Shown here piece by piece: positions 7,255 through 15,464 of a DNA stretch of 18,309 nucleotides. Under the pieces are notes generated by a model, which searched no databases, had not been told where the DNA came from, and saw only the letters and a program-made list of their open reading frames with translations. Where the stretch lies: positions 1-18,309 of the forward strand of contig CAYURA010000014.1 of the NCBI GenBank assembly GCA_964446775.1, given 5' to 3'. This DNA comes from GCA-002841655 sp964446775 (lineage in GTDB: Bacteria > Patescibacteriota > Patescibacteriia > Patescibacteriales > UBA12465). A program made the position numbers and the translations under genes. How positions within the stretch are numbered: position 1 is the stretch's first letter; each line of letters opens with the position of its first letter.

Positions 7255-7746
7255 TTATTGAAATAGACGTTCTAATTTAATCTCTTTGTTGTGTGTATCG
7301 AGCGTTGCGTAAGTAGCGGGATAGAATACTCCACCCAAGGTCCCTGGGTTAGCGATGATTAGATCAACTTCTTTCTCTAACCAGGCTTTATGACTATGAC
7401 CATAAAAAATAAAATCAAGTTTTAAACCTTTTTCTTCTACATTACTTTTAAATTCTGGCTCATGAATTAAGGCAATCTCTAGCCCATCTATATTTAGGTT
7501 AGCATATCTTCCTAAATAGCGAATATTTGGATATCTTTTAATAGACTCTATCTCATATATTTCAGCATTACCGGCTATAAGATATATTTCTTCAAAAAAA
7601 CTATTTCCTAGATATTTGAGTGTCTTGTCATTACATAAATCACCGCAGAAAAGCAGGGTTTTTATTCCCTGCTTTTTTATTTTTTGATTTAATATGTCCC
7701 AATTAGCTAAATTATCATGTAAGTCTGCAGCAATAGCAATAAGCAT
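7255..7746 (-). CDS. Small calcineurin-like phosphoesterase, YfcE/MJ0936 type
   Basis: The 163-residue protein matches the short metallophosphoesterases of the YfcE/MJ0936 family, which hydrolyse phosphodiesters with two metal ions. Metal-ligand motifs occur in order: D8-L-H10, G35-D36-L-C-N39, G59-N60 (followed by AE rather than the usual CD or HD), H95 in IHEP, and G116-H-S-H119. NPGT follows near 133, as in the family. Length and N-terminus are typical. It starts one base after the stop of the translin-family gene, so the two are probably translated together; its own stop is 17 bases from the convergent uvrA stop. The substrate is unknown. Pairing with a possible nuclease suggests nucleotide or RNA-end processing, but that is inference. 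Confidence 0.9.
   Translation of the reverse strand: MLIAIAADLHDNLANWDILNQKIKKQGIKTLLFCGDLCNDKTLKYLGNSFFEEIYLIAGNAEIYEIESIKRYPNIRYLGRYANLNIDGLEIALIHEPEFKSNVEEKGLKLDFIFYGHSHKAWLEKEVDLIIANPGTLGGVFYPATYATLDTHNKEIKLERLFQ
7651..7678 (+). terminator. Terminator-like hairpin inside the phosphoesterase gene, facing uvrA
   Basis: AAGCAGGG (7651-7658) pairs perfectly with CCCTGCTT (7667-7674) around an eight-base loop. T residues continue to 7678 and the following bases are also T-rich. On the + strand this has the form of an intrinsic terminator, about 415 bases past the uvrA stop. The convergent gap after uvrA has no terminator of its own, so uvrA read-through could end here. On the minus strand the hairpin falls about 70-95 bases into the phosphoesterase gene, with only four T residues after it. 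Confidence 0.5.
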
Positions 7747-7747
7747 A

Positions 7748-8323
7748 CTATTTATCTTTATGAATTTTTATATCGTAAGTTATTTGTTCTAGTTTTCTTA
7801 AATGTCCTCGAGCTTGATCATATTTAGTGCGCAAATAGCCAGTGAGATCAAAATCTAGTAGCTCCATCATAATTTCTTCGGCCTGATCTTTTAGAGTGCT
7901 AGCGCTTTCATAATCTCCCTTAGCTGCTCGGTTGGTAGCCAGCCTTACCATTTCACCAATTAGATCACAAAGTCCGCCAATATAGCTATCATGGCCAATT
8001 TCGAAACCTTTAATTTTATCGATTTTTTTTCCGATGATTATGAAAGATAGAGTTTTAGCTTCGACATATTCTTCTATAGCTGCTTGGTAGGCGCCCTCTT
8101 CTTTTAGTCTTTCATAAGTAAAATTTCGCTCCATGTCTTTTAAGGTTATTTCTATTAACTTAAAATTTTCTTTAGCTAATATTTCATTGTTTCGATGTAG
8201 GGCAAAAATAGTTTTTTTTGATAAAAATAAAACCTCATTAGCACGACTAATAATTTTTCTTCGTGATATTCCTTTTACCTGATAGTCAGTTTTTAATTTT
8301 TTTATAAATATTTTGTTAATCAT
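7748..8323 (-). CDS. Translin-family protein, TRAX-like
   Basis: This 191-residue, mostly helical protein resembles the translin/TRAX family, which binds single-stranded nucleic acid. In eukaryotes TRAX is the nuclease subunit of the C3PO complex. The match is strongest to TRAX: EEYVEAKTLSF (84-94) corresponds to its EYVEA-SF segment, and GGLCDLIGEMVRLATN (116-131) to its GVADLTGELMRMCIN segment. The last helix, LRTKYDQARGHLRKLEQITYDI, matches the family C-terminus. The acidic residues of the TRAX active site (E-x-x-E at E85/E88, and D120 and E124 of D-L-x-G-E) are all kept, so it could be an active Mg-dependent RNase. Recognition is from memory of family sequences. The gene starts 15 bases after the pilB-like stop and its stop is one base before the phosphoesterase start. 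Translin relatives occur in archaea and some CPR genomes; the role here is unknown. Confidence 0.8.
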   Translation of the reverse strand: MINKIFIKKLKTDYQVKGISRRKIISRANEVLFLSKKTIFALHRNNEILAKENFKLIEITLKDMERNFTYERLKEEGAYQAAIEEYVEAKTLSFIIIGKKIDKIKGFEIGHDSYIGGLCDLIGEMVRLATNRAAKGDYESASTLKDQAEEIMMELLDFDLTGYLRTKYDQARGHLRKLEQITYDIKIHKDK

Positions 8324-8338
8324 AAGTCAATATTAAAA

Positions 8339-11300
8339 TTATATTACTCTAAATACTTCTTCAAGACTAGTTTCTCCTGCTAATGCTTTTAAAATAGCAT
8401 CTTGAGCTATTGTGACAGTTCCTTCTTTAATAGCTTCAAGTTCAATATCATGATCATTGGAATCAGAGCTCTGAATAAGCTTCGAGATTTTTGGATTAGA
8501 GTTAATTGTTTCATAGAAACCAATCCTCCCTTTGTAGCCTAATTGCCTACATTGTTCACATCCAGCTCCACGGTAGAACTCTAATTTATCAGGTATTTTT
8601 ATTTCTGGATTATTTATGCTCGCAATAATCTCTTGGGCTCTTTTTAAGTAAAGAGGGCTAGGCTCATCTAATACTTTGCAATGAGAACAAATTCTTCTAC
8701 CTAACCTTTGGCCAATTGAAGACTCTAAGGCATTAGCTAAGGCTGATTTGTCTACTCCTAAACCAGCAAAGCGAGATATTGCTCCTGCAGCACTGTTGGC
8801 ATGAATAGTTGAAAGCACTAAGTGTCCTGTCATGGCCGCTTCAATTGCTACTTTAGCAGTTTCAGCATCCCTTATTTCGCCAATCATCATGATGTTTGGA
8901 TTTTGGCGTAATAATGATCGCATGGCAGCGACAAAAGTATAACCACTATTAGTATCGATTTGAGTTTGCATTATTCCAGGAAGTTGATATTCTATTGGAT
9001 CCTCAATGGTAATAATCTTAACATCAGAATGATTTAGTTTATTTAAAATAGCATAAAGAGTGGTGGTCTTACCGGATCCAGTTGGGCCAGTGGTGATAAT
9101 AATGCCCTTCGTTTTTGTCATGGCTTTTTGTAATTTGTCTTTAGCAACTGAGGTAATTCCTAATTTTGTTAAATCTAAGTCAGCAGCAGAGCTAGTTAAA
9201 AGTCTGATTACTATAGTTTCGCCGTAACCGCCAGCAATAATTGACAGGCGACAATCAATTTTATGTTCAGGTAAGTAAATACTAAAGCGACCATCTAAAG
9301 TTGCTCGTTTAACATTAGTTGCAAAACCGGCAAGGATTTTTATTTCAGATAGAATTGGCAAGTAGCTCGTTTTAGGTAATTCCAAAATATCGTGCATTAC
9401 CCCATCAATACGGAAACGTATTTTAACGTTATTTTCAGTTGGTTCAATATGAAGATCTCCCGCTTCACTAGCTACAGCCATGCCCATGATTAGTTGAATT
9501 AGATCTTTGGAGGGAATATTACTTAAATTCAAAGTTTGCCCAATATTTTTTGTTAATGCCTTAGCTTTTTCGAAAGAGTCAGCTTTAATTTTAATTCCTC
9601 GGCCCATTGTTTGAGAAATTACGATATCATATAATTCATCCACGTAATCAAAATTACCAACAACCCGATAGACCTCTTCAAGAGAACTTAAGCCATCTAA
9701 ACATTTTAAAACACCATCTTGAAGCATAGTAATCATCCCATTTTCAATCGCTTGTTGTAGTATTTTAAAGGCTGGCGCTTTATCTGCGGTTAATTGCTTC
9801 AGATTATCATCCATGGTAAAAATCTCATATATACCTAAGCGACCCTTATACCCGATGCCATTACAATGTGGGCAGCCTTCTCCAGCTTTATACATTTTAG
9901 GCAGGCTAGTTGGAATATCTAAATTAGCACGAGGTGAAATAACTGATAGAATTTTATTTACCATTTCTTTTTCTTCTTCACTAAGAATATGTTCGATGCG
10001 ACATTTTTCGCAAAGTTTACGGACTAGGCGTTGGCCAATAACTGCATTAATAGCAGGAACTAAAAAATATGGCTTAACACCAATGTCAATTAATCTAGGA
10101 ATAACTCCAGAGGCATCATTGGTATGCAAAGTGCTAAGTACTAGGTGTCCCGTAAGTGAGGCTTGAATGGATATTTCAGCAGTTTCTAAATCACGAATTT
10201 CGCCAACCATGATAATATTTGGATCTTGCCTTAGAATCGAGCGCAAACCGTCAGAAAAATTATAGCCCTTACTATCGTTCACTTGGCTTTGATTAATGCC
10301 TTCAAGTTGATATTCAATTGGATCTTCGAGTGTTACTATTTTTGTTCCAGGCTGGTTTAATTGTAACAAAATGGCATAAAGAGTGGTGGTCTTACCTGAG
10401 CCTGTAGGGCCAGTAGTTAAAATTAGTCCGTTTGGTTTTTTCATCTCTTTTTTTAATTTTTCAAGAATTTCTGGCCTAATCCCAAGCGTTTTAAAGTCTA
10501 GGGCTACTGCTTTAGAGTCTAAAAGTCTCATTACCACACTTTCACCGTAGGCGGTGGGCAGAAAAGATGAGCGCACATCAATTTTTGAATCTTTTAAGAA
10601 GATAGTATAGCGACCATCTTGAGGTTTGTTATTAACATTAATTTTTACCTTAGCTAATATTTTCATTCTAGTAACCACTTTTCTCCATTTATCTCGATTG
10701 ATTGTTGCTGCTTCTTGTAAAACTCCATCAATTCGTAGTCTAACTGCGACCCCTTGCTCTTCAGCCTCAATGTGGATATCACTAGCTCCAACCTTCATTG
10801 CTGTTGCTAAAATTAAAGTGACGATGTCACTTATGTTTACTTCGTTTATTTTATCATTTAAATTTTTATAACTAGAAATATCTTCTTTAAACTTATCTAG
10901 GTTTTTTTCATTGATTTCAACCCCTGAATCATGTTTCTTTATTTTCGGAATGGCCTTATATACCTCTAAGGCATGCTCAAAACTATTTTCTGAAATTAAA
11001 TATAATTTGCCATCAGAATAGTACTCATTATTGAGCCTTTTAATTTCTGAAGCTATCCCTGGAGTTGGGTTTAAACAGCCGACACGTATATTTATACCGT
11101 CATAAAAAAAACAAATAGCTTTTAATTCAATTGCTCTTTCTTCGGGCATTAGAGCAACAGCTTCTGGACTAATAGGAAAGCTCGATAAATTTATATAAGG
11201 CAAAGACAGAGAGTTGGCATATCTCTCAGTTTGTTTTTCCATCTCTTTCAATTTTATTTCTGCTTGTTTTGTCAAAAATTTTCCCTGTACTGAATTTCCG

Positions 11301-11359
11301 TTTTTAGATGGATTTGATTTTATTAGACTTTCTATTGAAGGAAGATCACTCATAGACAT
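8339..11359 (-). CDS. Tandem double PilB/GspE-type secretion ATPase
   Basis: PilB/GspE ATPases form hexamers that drive assembly of type IV pili or type II secretion pseudopili. This 1,006-residue protein holds two full ATPase modules in one chain; the family is normally ~550-600 residues with one. After an N-terminal domain (about 25-135) like the PilB/GspE N-domain, module 1 has Walker A GPTGSGKT (317-324), Asp box EDPIEY, Walker B MVGEIRD, His box STLHTND, and tetracysteine zinc motif C450/C453 with C496/C499. Module 2 (about 585-1006) repeats this: GPTGSGKT (758-765), EDPIEY, MIGEIRD, STIHANS, and C891/C894 with C934/C937. Its His box is slightly changed (HAN for HTN), but all catalytic motifs are present in both. 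The first ATG is used; a second two codons later is possible. A strong inverted repeat precedes the gene. Other pilus genes are not in the window. Confidence 0.95.
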   Translation of the reverse strand: MSMSDLPSIESLIKSNPSKNGNSVQGKFLTKQAEIKLKEMEKQTERYANSLSLPYINLSSFPISPEAVALMPEERAIELKAICFFYDGINIRVGCLNPTPGIASEIKRLNNEYYSDGKLYLISENSFEHALEVYKAIPKIKKHDSGVEINEKNLDKFKEDISSYKNLNDKINEVNISDIVTLILATAMKVGASDIHIEAEEQGVAVRLRIDGVLQEAATINRDKWRKVVTRMKILAKVKINVNNKPQDGRYTIFLKDSKIDVRSSFLPTAYGESVVMRLLDSKAVALDFKTLGIRPEILEKLKKEMKKPNGLILTTGPTGSGKTTTLYAILLQLNQPGTKIVTLEDPIEYQLEGINQSQVNDSKGYNFSDGLRSILRQDPNIIMVGEIRDLETAEISIQASLTGHLVLSTLHTNDASGVIPRLIDIGVKPYFLVPAINAVIGQRLVRKLCEKCRIEHILSEEEKEMVNKILSVISPRANLDIPTSLPKMYKAGEGCPHCNGIGYKGRLGIYEIFTMDDNLKQLTADKAPAFKILQQAIENGMITMLQDGVLKCLDGLSSLEEVYRVVGNFDYVDELYDIVISQTMGRGIKIKADSFEKAKALTKNIGQTLNLSNIPSKDLIQLIMGMAVASEAGDLHIEPTENNVKIRFRIDGVMHDILELPKTSYLPILSEIKILAGFATNVKRATLDGRFSIYLPEHKIDCRLSIIAGGYGETIVIRLLTSSAADLDLTKLGITSVAKDKLQKAMTKTKGIIITTGPTGSGKTTTLYAILNKLNHSDVKIITIEDPIEYQLPGIMQTQIDTNSGYTFVAAMRSLLRQNPNIMMIGEIRDAETAKVAIEAAMTGHLVLSTIHANSAAGAISRFAGLGVDKSALANALESSIGQRLGRRICSHCKVLDEPSPLYLKRAQEIIASINNPEIKIPDKLEFYRGAGCEQCRQLGYKGRIGFYETINSNPKISKLIQSSDSNDHDIELEAIKEGTVTIAQDAILKALAGETSLEEVFRVI

Positions 11360-11368
11360 TTAGTAAAT

Positions 11369-11404
11369 CGCGACCAAAACGTTAAAATTTAAACGTTGGT
11401 CGCG
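11369..11404. promoter_or_regulatory. GC-rich inverted repeat in the leader of the double pilB gene
   Basis: CGCGACCAA (11369-11377) pairs perfectly with TTGGTCGCG (11396-11404), and CGTT (11380-11383) can pair further with AACG (11392-11395) after a two-base bulge. The structure ends 9 bases before the pilB start on the minus strand. There is no T run, so it is not a standard terminator. It could be an operator for a dimeric repressor or an mRNA stem that controls start-codon access. CpG-rich arms are striking in such AT-rich DNA. Confidence 0.6.
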
Positions 11405-11423
11405 AATTAAGGATCTTTATAGA

Positions 11424-12392
11424 CTATTTTTTAGTAAAAATTCTTTCTATTTTACTTTTCCCTTTTTTATCCTGGAGGTGAAGATATAAGCTAGTCCAAG
11501 CACTAATTTGGAAGGTATTTAGCCAAGAGGCAACAACCAGCATTGTGCCTATTGAAAAAAGTAGGCTTAGAATTGTTAGAGCTGGTGAGTAGAATTGTAT
11601 GCCGATAAAAAGCATTGGCATGAATAAAATAGCAATAATAAATAGAGTTATTATACTAACAATAAAATTGATAATGAATAGAATTAAAGCCATTTCTAAG
11701 CTGACCAACCAATTGTCTTTAAACATTTTAAAACCTTTTTGTATAGAAGATACAAGAGATCTATTTTCTAAAACTCTGGCAGCAATAGCGTATTTAATTA
11801 ATAACGCGATAGATAGAGCGATTGGAACAAAAATAATAAAGAGCAAGGTATAAGAGATGCCCAGTGCAAGGGTGTCTGTTAAAATTAGGAATACTAGGGG
11901 GATGCTAATTAGATAAAGAGATAAAGTAATAACAAAGGCGTTTAGGAAGTTTAAAGCCAATACTCTCCAAAAGTGTTTTCTTGCTGAGATTAAACCATCG
12001 TTGATGTTTAAGTTTTCTTTCTTCTTTCTACTTAAAAGTATTTTTGCACTATGACTAATAATAGCTGATTGAGATAGAATTGCCAGATATGCCATGATGG
12101 CAGCAAGCGCTAAAGATAAGAGGAGGATACTGATAACTGCTAATAAAGCTGAGCTATTCTCGGTCGCTAAATTTGCGAAACCTTGATAGAATTCAGCGCT
12201 GAGTAAAATTTGCAAGATAACGTTGCCATCACTTAAAAAATTTCCACCAGGGCCCGCAGTAGCGCTTTGACTAATTAGTTGATATTCCCCACCAATAGAG
12301 AGTAGCGAAGCGAAGATGCCAAAAAACCAAAGGTGTTTGTATTTCTTAGTAATATTCCAAGCTTGTTTAATAAAGAATCGATAAGAAAACAT
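11424..12392 (-). CDS. Polytopic integral membrane protein of unknown function
   Basis: The 322-residue protein has about six hydrophobic segments: roughly 22-35, 80-106, 145-172, 178-203, 229-265 (long, perhaps two helices) and 271-295. A polar stretch lies at 36-80, a basic loop at 119-140 (SRKKKEN) and a basic C-terminus. The N-terminus, with an amphipathic KQAWNITKKYKHLWFFGIFASLL segment, and the general layout recall conserved CPR and Gram-positive membrane proteins related to the glycerophosphodiesterase membrane domain, but I cannot name a function. No catalytic motif is visible. It is divergent from tyrS and lies 64 bases upstream of pilB on the same strand, with an inverted repeat between, so cotranscription is possible. 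No ribosome binding site is seen. Confidence 0.82.
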   Translation of the reverse strand: MFSYRFFIKQAWNITKKYKHLWFFGIFASLLSIGGEYQLISQSATAGPGGNFLSDGNVILQILLSAEFYQGFANLATENSSALLAVISILLLSLALAAIMAYLAILSQSAIISHSAKILLSRKKKENLNINDGLISARKHFWRVLALNFLNAFVITLSLYLISIPLVFLILTDTLALGISYTLLFIIFVPIALSIALLIKYAIAARVLENRSLVSSIQKGFKMFKDNWLVSLEMALILFIINFIVSIITLFIIAILFMPMLFIGIQFYSPALTILSLLFSIGTMLVVASWLNTFQISAWTSLYLHLQDKKGKSKIERIFTKK

Positions 12393-12403
12393 AAAATTAT
12401 TTT

Positions 12404-12450
12404 AATTTTAGATAATATAATTAATTAATAGTTAATTAATAATTTTAGAT
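12404..12450. repeat. Short AT-rich direct repeats between divergent genes
   Basis: TTAATTAATA occurs at 12421-12430 and 12432-12441, and AATTTTAGAT at 12404-12413 and 12441-12450. They lie between the membrane-protein start and the tyrS promoter. They could be paired regulator sites, or simply low-complexity AT sequence. Confidence 0.4.
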
Positions 12451-12478
12451 TGAAAAAATTATTTAAGTCTGTTAGTAT
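12450..12478 (+). promoter_or_regulatory. Candidate promoter of tyrS-argS-glyS
   Basis: TTGAAA (12450-12455, five of six matches) and TAGTAT (12473-12478, four of six) are 17 bases apart. Transcription would start near 12485, about 27 bases before the tyrS ATG. No T-box-like leader fits in this distance. Confidence 0.5.
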
Positions 12479-12506
12479 TATAACATATTTTATAAATTAT
12501 TACCAA
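12477..12506 (-). promoter_or_regulatory. Candidate divergent promoter of the membrane-protein gene
   Basis: On the minus strand TTGGTA (12506-12501) and a perfect TATAAT (12482-12477) are 18 bases apart. The leader would be about 78 bases. It overlaps the tyrS promoter on the other strand, so the two could compete for polymerase. The surrounding AT-richness makes chance matches likely. Confidence 0.4.
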
Positions 12507-12511
12507 GTAAC

Positions 12512-13729
12512 ATGGCAATCTTTAAAAGTAGTAAAATTGAAAAAAATATAATATTAAGTCGGGGTGTTGAAAATTTATATCCCAATTATCAAGAATTAGA
12601 GAAAAAGCTAAATTCGGGGAAAATTTTGCGTGTTTATTGTGGTTTTGATCCTAGCGCAAAATCATTGCATATTGGCAATGCAATTGCCTTATTGAAATTA
12701 AGACAATTCCAACAAGCTGGTCATAAAGTTATTTTTTTAATTGGTTCTTTTACTGGGATGATTGGCGATCCTAGCGACAAGATGGCTACGAGAAAGCAAT
12801 TGAGCCGTGAAGACGTATTATTAAACGCTAGTAATTTTCAATCTCAAGCTAAGGCCTATCTTGATTTTGAGGGTGATAATCCTGCTGAACTTCGCTTTAA
12901 TCATGAATGGCTAGATAATCTTACTTTTCGTGACTTAATTTCTCTTGGTTCTAATTTTACTGTTCAGATGATGATTCAGAGAGATATGTTTCAGAGAAGA
13001 ATTGCTGAGGAAAAGCCAGTATTTTTACATGAGTTTTTTTATCCACTAGCTCAAGCCTATGATAGTGTAAAACTGGATATCGATATTGAAGTTGGCGGGA
13101 ATGATCAGATGTTTAATATGATGTGCGGCCGTGATTTAGTCAAAGCTTTAAATAATAAAGAAAAAGGAGTCATCACCATGAAGCTGTTAACCGACAGTGA
13201 GGGGAAGAAAATGGGCAAGAGTGAAGGAAATATCGTGATGCTTGACGAAGATAATCGTAACATGTTTGCTAAAATAATGTCTTGGCCTGATGAGGTGCTA
13301 CCGTCTGCTTTTGAACTCTGCACATTCCTAACAGAGGAGGAAATCAAAAGAATTAGAAAAGAGAATGACAATCCTAGAGATATTAAGATGAGGCTGGCTT
13401 GGGAGGTTACAAAAATAAATCATAATGAAATAGATGCAAATGAAGCTCAAGCATACTTTGTTAAAACTGTACAAAATAAAGAGATTCCTAATGAGATTGA
13501 TAGCTTTATAATTGTTTCAGGTAAATATAAGTTGATAGATCTATTATTGTTAACGGGCATTTGTAAAAGCAAGGGGGAGGCTAGGCGCTTGATTGTGCAA
13601 AATGCCATTAAAATAGGCTTTGATAATAATTTAGAGATACAAACTGATGTGACTCTCGAGGTAGAAGCTCTTAATGATTTGATTATTCAAAGGGGTAAAA
13701 GGCAGTTTATTAAGTTGTGTGTAAAATAA
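12512..13729 (+). CDS. tyrS: Tyrosyl-tRNA synthetase
   Basis: TyrRS charges tRNA-Tyr with tyrosine. The 405-residue protein is a complete class I synthetase. Its Rossmann domain opens with YCGFDPSAKSLHIGN, where HIGN (53-56) is the HIGH-type motif, and GSFTGMIGDPS follows. The tyrosine-side segment includes EVGGNDQMFN (193-202), and the KMSKS-type loop is KMGKS (233-237). The C-terminal ~60 residues form an S4 RNA-binding domain (GICKSKGEARRLI). The LHIGN/KMGKS pair fits the TyrRS clade that includes TyrZ-like enzymes rather than the E. coli form. The start is the only ATG at the expected place and lacks a Shine-Dalgarno site. argS begins two bases after the stop, so the two are likely cotranscribed. 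Confidence 0.96.
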   Translation: MAIFKSSKIEKNIILSRGVENLYPNYQELEKKLNSGKILRVYCGFDPSAKSLHIGNAIALLKLRQFQQAGHKVIFLIGSFTGMIGDPSDKMATRKQLSREDVLLNASNFQSQAKAYLDFEGDNPAELRFNHEWLDNLTFRDLISLGSNFTVQMMIQRDMFQRRIAEEKPVFLHEFFYPLAQAYDSVKLDIDIEVGGNDQMFNMMCGRDLVKALNNKEKGVITMKLLTDSEGKKMGKSEGNIVMLDEDNRNMFAKIMSWPDEVLPSAFELCTFLTEEEIKRIRKENDNPRDIKMRLAWEVTKINHNEIDANEAQAYFVKTVQNKEIPNEIDSFIIVSGKYKLIDLLLLTGICKSKGEARRLIVQNAIKIGFDNNLEIQTDVTLEVEALNDLIIQRGKRQFIKLCVK

Positions 13730-13731
13730 AT

Positions 13732-15438
13732 ATGTATTGGCAAGAATTAAAAAATAAATTAGCAAGCCAATGTGGAGTCGAAGCCTCTGATTTTGTTTAT
13801 CCACCCCAGGCTGAATTAGGTGATTTGAGTTTGTCTTTATTTAATCAAGCCAAGATATTAAAGTTGAAAGCCCCAGAATTAGCTATAAAATTAAAAGATG
13901 TTTTAGAGAATAATCAAGATCTCAATAAAGACATAAAAGAAGTGCGTGCTCTAGGCCCTTACTTGAATATATTTTTAAATGAAGCAGAGTTAGCAAAAGA
14001 GACTATTAATGAAATTCAAAAGAAATCAATAGATTTTGGAAAATTTAGAATGAAGAGTAAGTGTAATCTAATGATTGAGTATTCTAACGGGAATACCCAT
14101 AAAGAATATCATATTGGTCATTTACGTAATTTATTCTTTGGTGCTAGTTTGACTCGGTTACTATCATTTGTGGGTCATCGGGTTATTCCTGTCTCATATA
14201 TAAATGATTTTGGTATTCATGTGGCTAAAACTCTATGGGCTTGGAAAAATAGCGATGAATTTAAAGAACAGCGAGAAAAAAAAGAACAAATTATTGATAA
14301 AGGGCGTTTTTTAGGGACTGTTTATTCAGTTTCTTCAAAAGAGCTGATGGCTAATCCTGAAGGGAAGGATCAAGTTAGCGTTATTATGAAAGAGATAGAA
14401 AATCGTAATGGAGAATATTATAAATTGTGGGAAGAAACTAGACGATGGAGTATTGATTACTTTGATAAGATATATAAAAATTTTAATATTCATTTTGATC
14501 ATATTTTTTATGAAAGTGAGGTTATTCAGGAGGGCATTAAATTAGTTGATGATCTTTTAGAAAAAAAAGTATTAATAAAAAGTCAAGGTGCTATAGTAGC
14601 AGATTTGTCGCTCTATGGCCTTGGTGTTTTGCCGGTTATTAGGACCGACGGCACAGCCTTATATGCTGCTGCAGATTTAGCTTTGGCTGATGAAAAGTTC
14701 AAAAAATATGAAATAGACGAGTCCATTTATGTTGTTGATGTGAGACAATCTTTATATTTTAAACAATTAGCTAAAATATTTGATTTAGCTCAGAGTGATT
14801 ACAAGATTAGTCATTTAACTTATGATTTTGTGACTTTAAAAAGTGGTATGATGGCTTCTCGGAGTGGTAATATTATTAGCTATGATGATATATTATCCGA
14901 TGCTATTTTAAGAGCAAAAAAAGAAGTTAGCAGTAGACATGATGATTGGTCGGAGGAAAAAATTAAGCAAACAGCTGAGTCTCTGGCTAAATCAGCCTTA
15001 AGTTTTGAGATGTTGAAGGTTGGTCGCGAGAAGGTAATTGTGTTTGATGTTGAAGAAGCTTTGCGATTTGATGGTTATACGGCCGCCTATTTACAATATT
15101 CAGGTGCTCGTTTATCAAGTATTTTAAGAAAATCGAATGATGAAATAGCTCAAGTTGATTTTTCTTTATTAAATAAATTTAAAGAGAAGCAGATATTAAT
15201 ACAATTGCAAAAGTTTTCAGAATCAGTTTGTCAGGCGGCAGAAAAAAGAGATCCTTCCCTTATTGCACGTTATCTTTTCGAATTAGCTCAACTCTTTAAT
15301 GATTATTATCATTCAGTATCAATTCTCAAAGAGGAGGAGTCTTTGAGAAAGGTTAGGCTGAGCTTGATTACTTCTATTCAGATAGTGTTAAAGAATGCTT
15401 TTCAGCTTTTAGGGCTAGATTATTTAGAGGAAATGTAA
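13732..15438 (+). CDS. argS: Arginyl-tRNA synthetase
   Basis: ArgRS charges tRNA-Arg, needing the tRNA itself to activate arginine. The protein (568 residues from this ATG) has the order of the family. An N-terminal additional domain (about 1-105) comes first, then EYSNGNTHKEYHIGHLRN with HIGH at 127-130. RTDGTALYAAADL follows near 303-315, then the degenerate KMSKS-type loop MMASRSGN (372-379), and a helical DALR anticodon-binding domain ends in QLLGLDYLEEM. A GTG at 13717 in the same frame could add five residues and overlap tyrS, but the ATG two bases after the tyrS stop is the simpler start. Length is typical. glyS follows after 26 bases. Confidence 0.95.
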   Translation: MYWQELKNKLASQCGVEASDFVYPPQAELGDLSLSLFNQAKILKLKAPELAIKLKDVLENNQDLNKDIKEVRALGPYLNIFLNEAELAKETINEIQKKSIDFGKFRMKSKCNLMIEYSNGNTHKEYHIGHLRNLFFGASLTRLLSFVGHRVIPVSYINDFGIHVAKTLWAWKNSDEFKEQREKKEQIIDKGRFLGTVYSVSSKELMANPEGKDQVSVIMKEIENRNGEYYKLWEETRRWSIDYFDKIYKNFNIHFDHIFYESEVIQEGIKLVDDLLEKKVLIKSQGAIVADLSLYGLGVLPVIRTDGTALYAAADLALADEKFKKYEIDESIYVVDVRQSLYFKQLAKIFDLAQSDYKISHLTYDFVTLKSGMMASRSGNIISYDDILSDAILRAKKEVSSRHDDWSEEKIKQTAESLAKSALSFEMLKVGREKVIVFDVEEALRFDGYTAAYLQYSGARLSSILRKSNDEIAQVDFSLLNKFKEKQILIQLQKFSESVCQAAEKRDPSLIARYLFELAQLFNDYYHSVSILKEEESLRKVRLSLITSIQIVLKNAFQLLGLDYLEEM

Positions 15439-15464
15439 ATAACTAAAATTAAATAGATAGGAAT

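Noticed and set aside
12393..12511. T-box or other tRNA-sensing riboswitch before tyrS
   Set aside because: The leader predicted from the promoter is only about 27 bases, and no T-box-like sequence or terminator/antiterminator pair is present.
13717..13731. In-frame GTG start for argS overlapping tyrS
   Set aside because: The ATG at 13732 follows the tyrS stop by two bases and gives a normal ArgRS N-terminus; the GTG has no better ribosome binding site.
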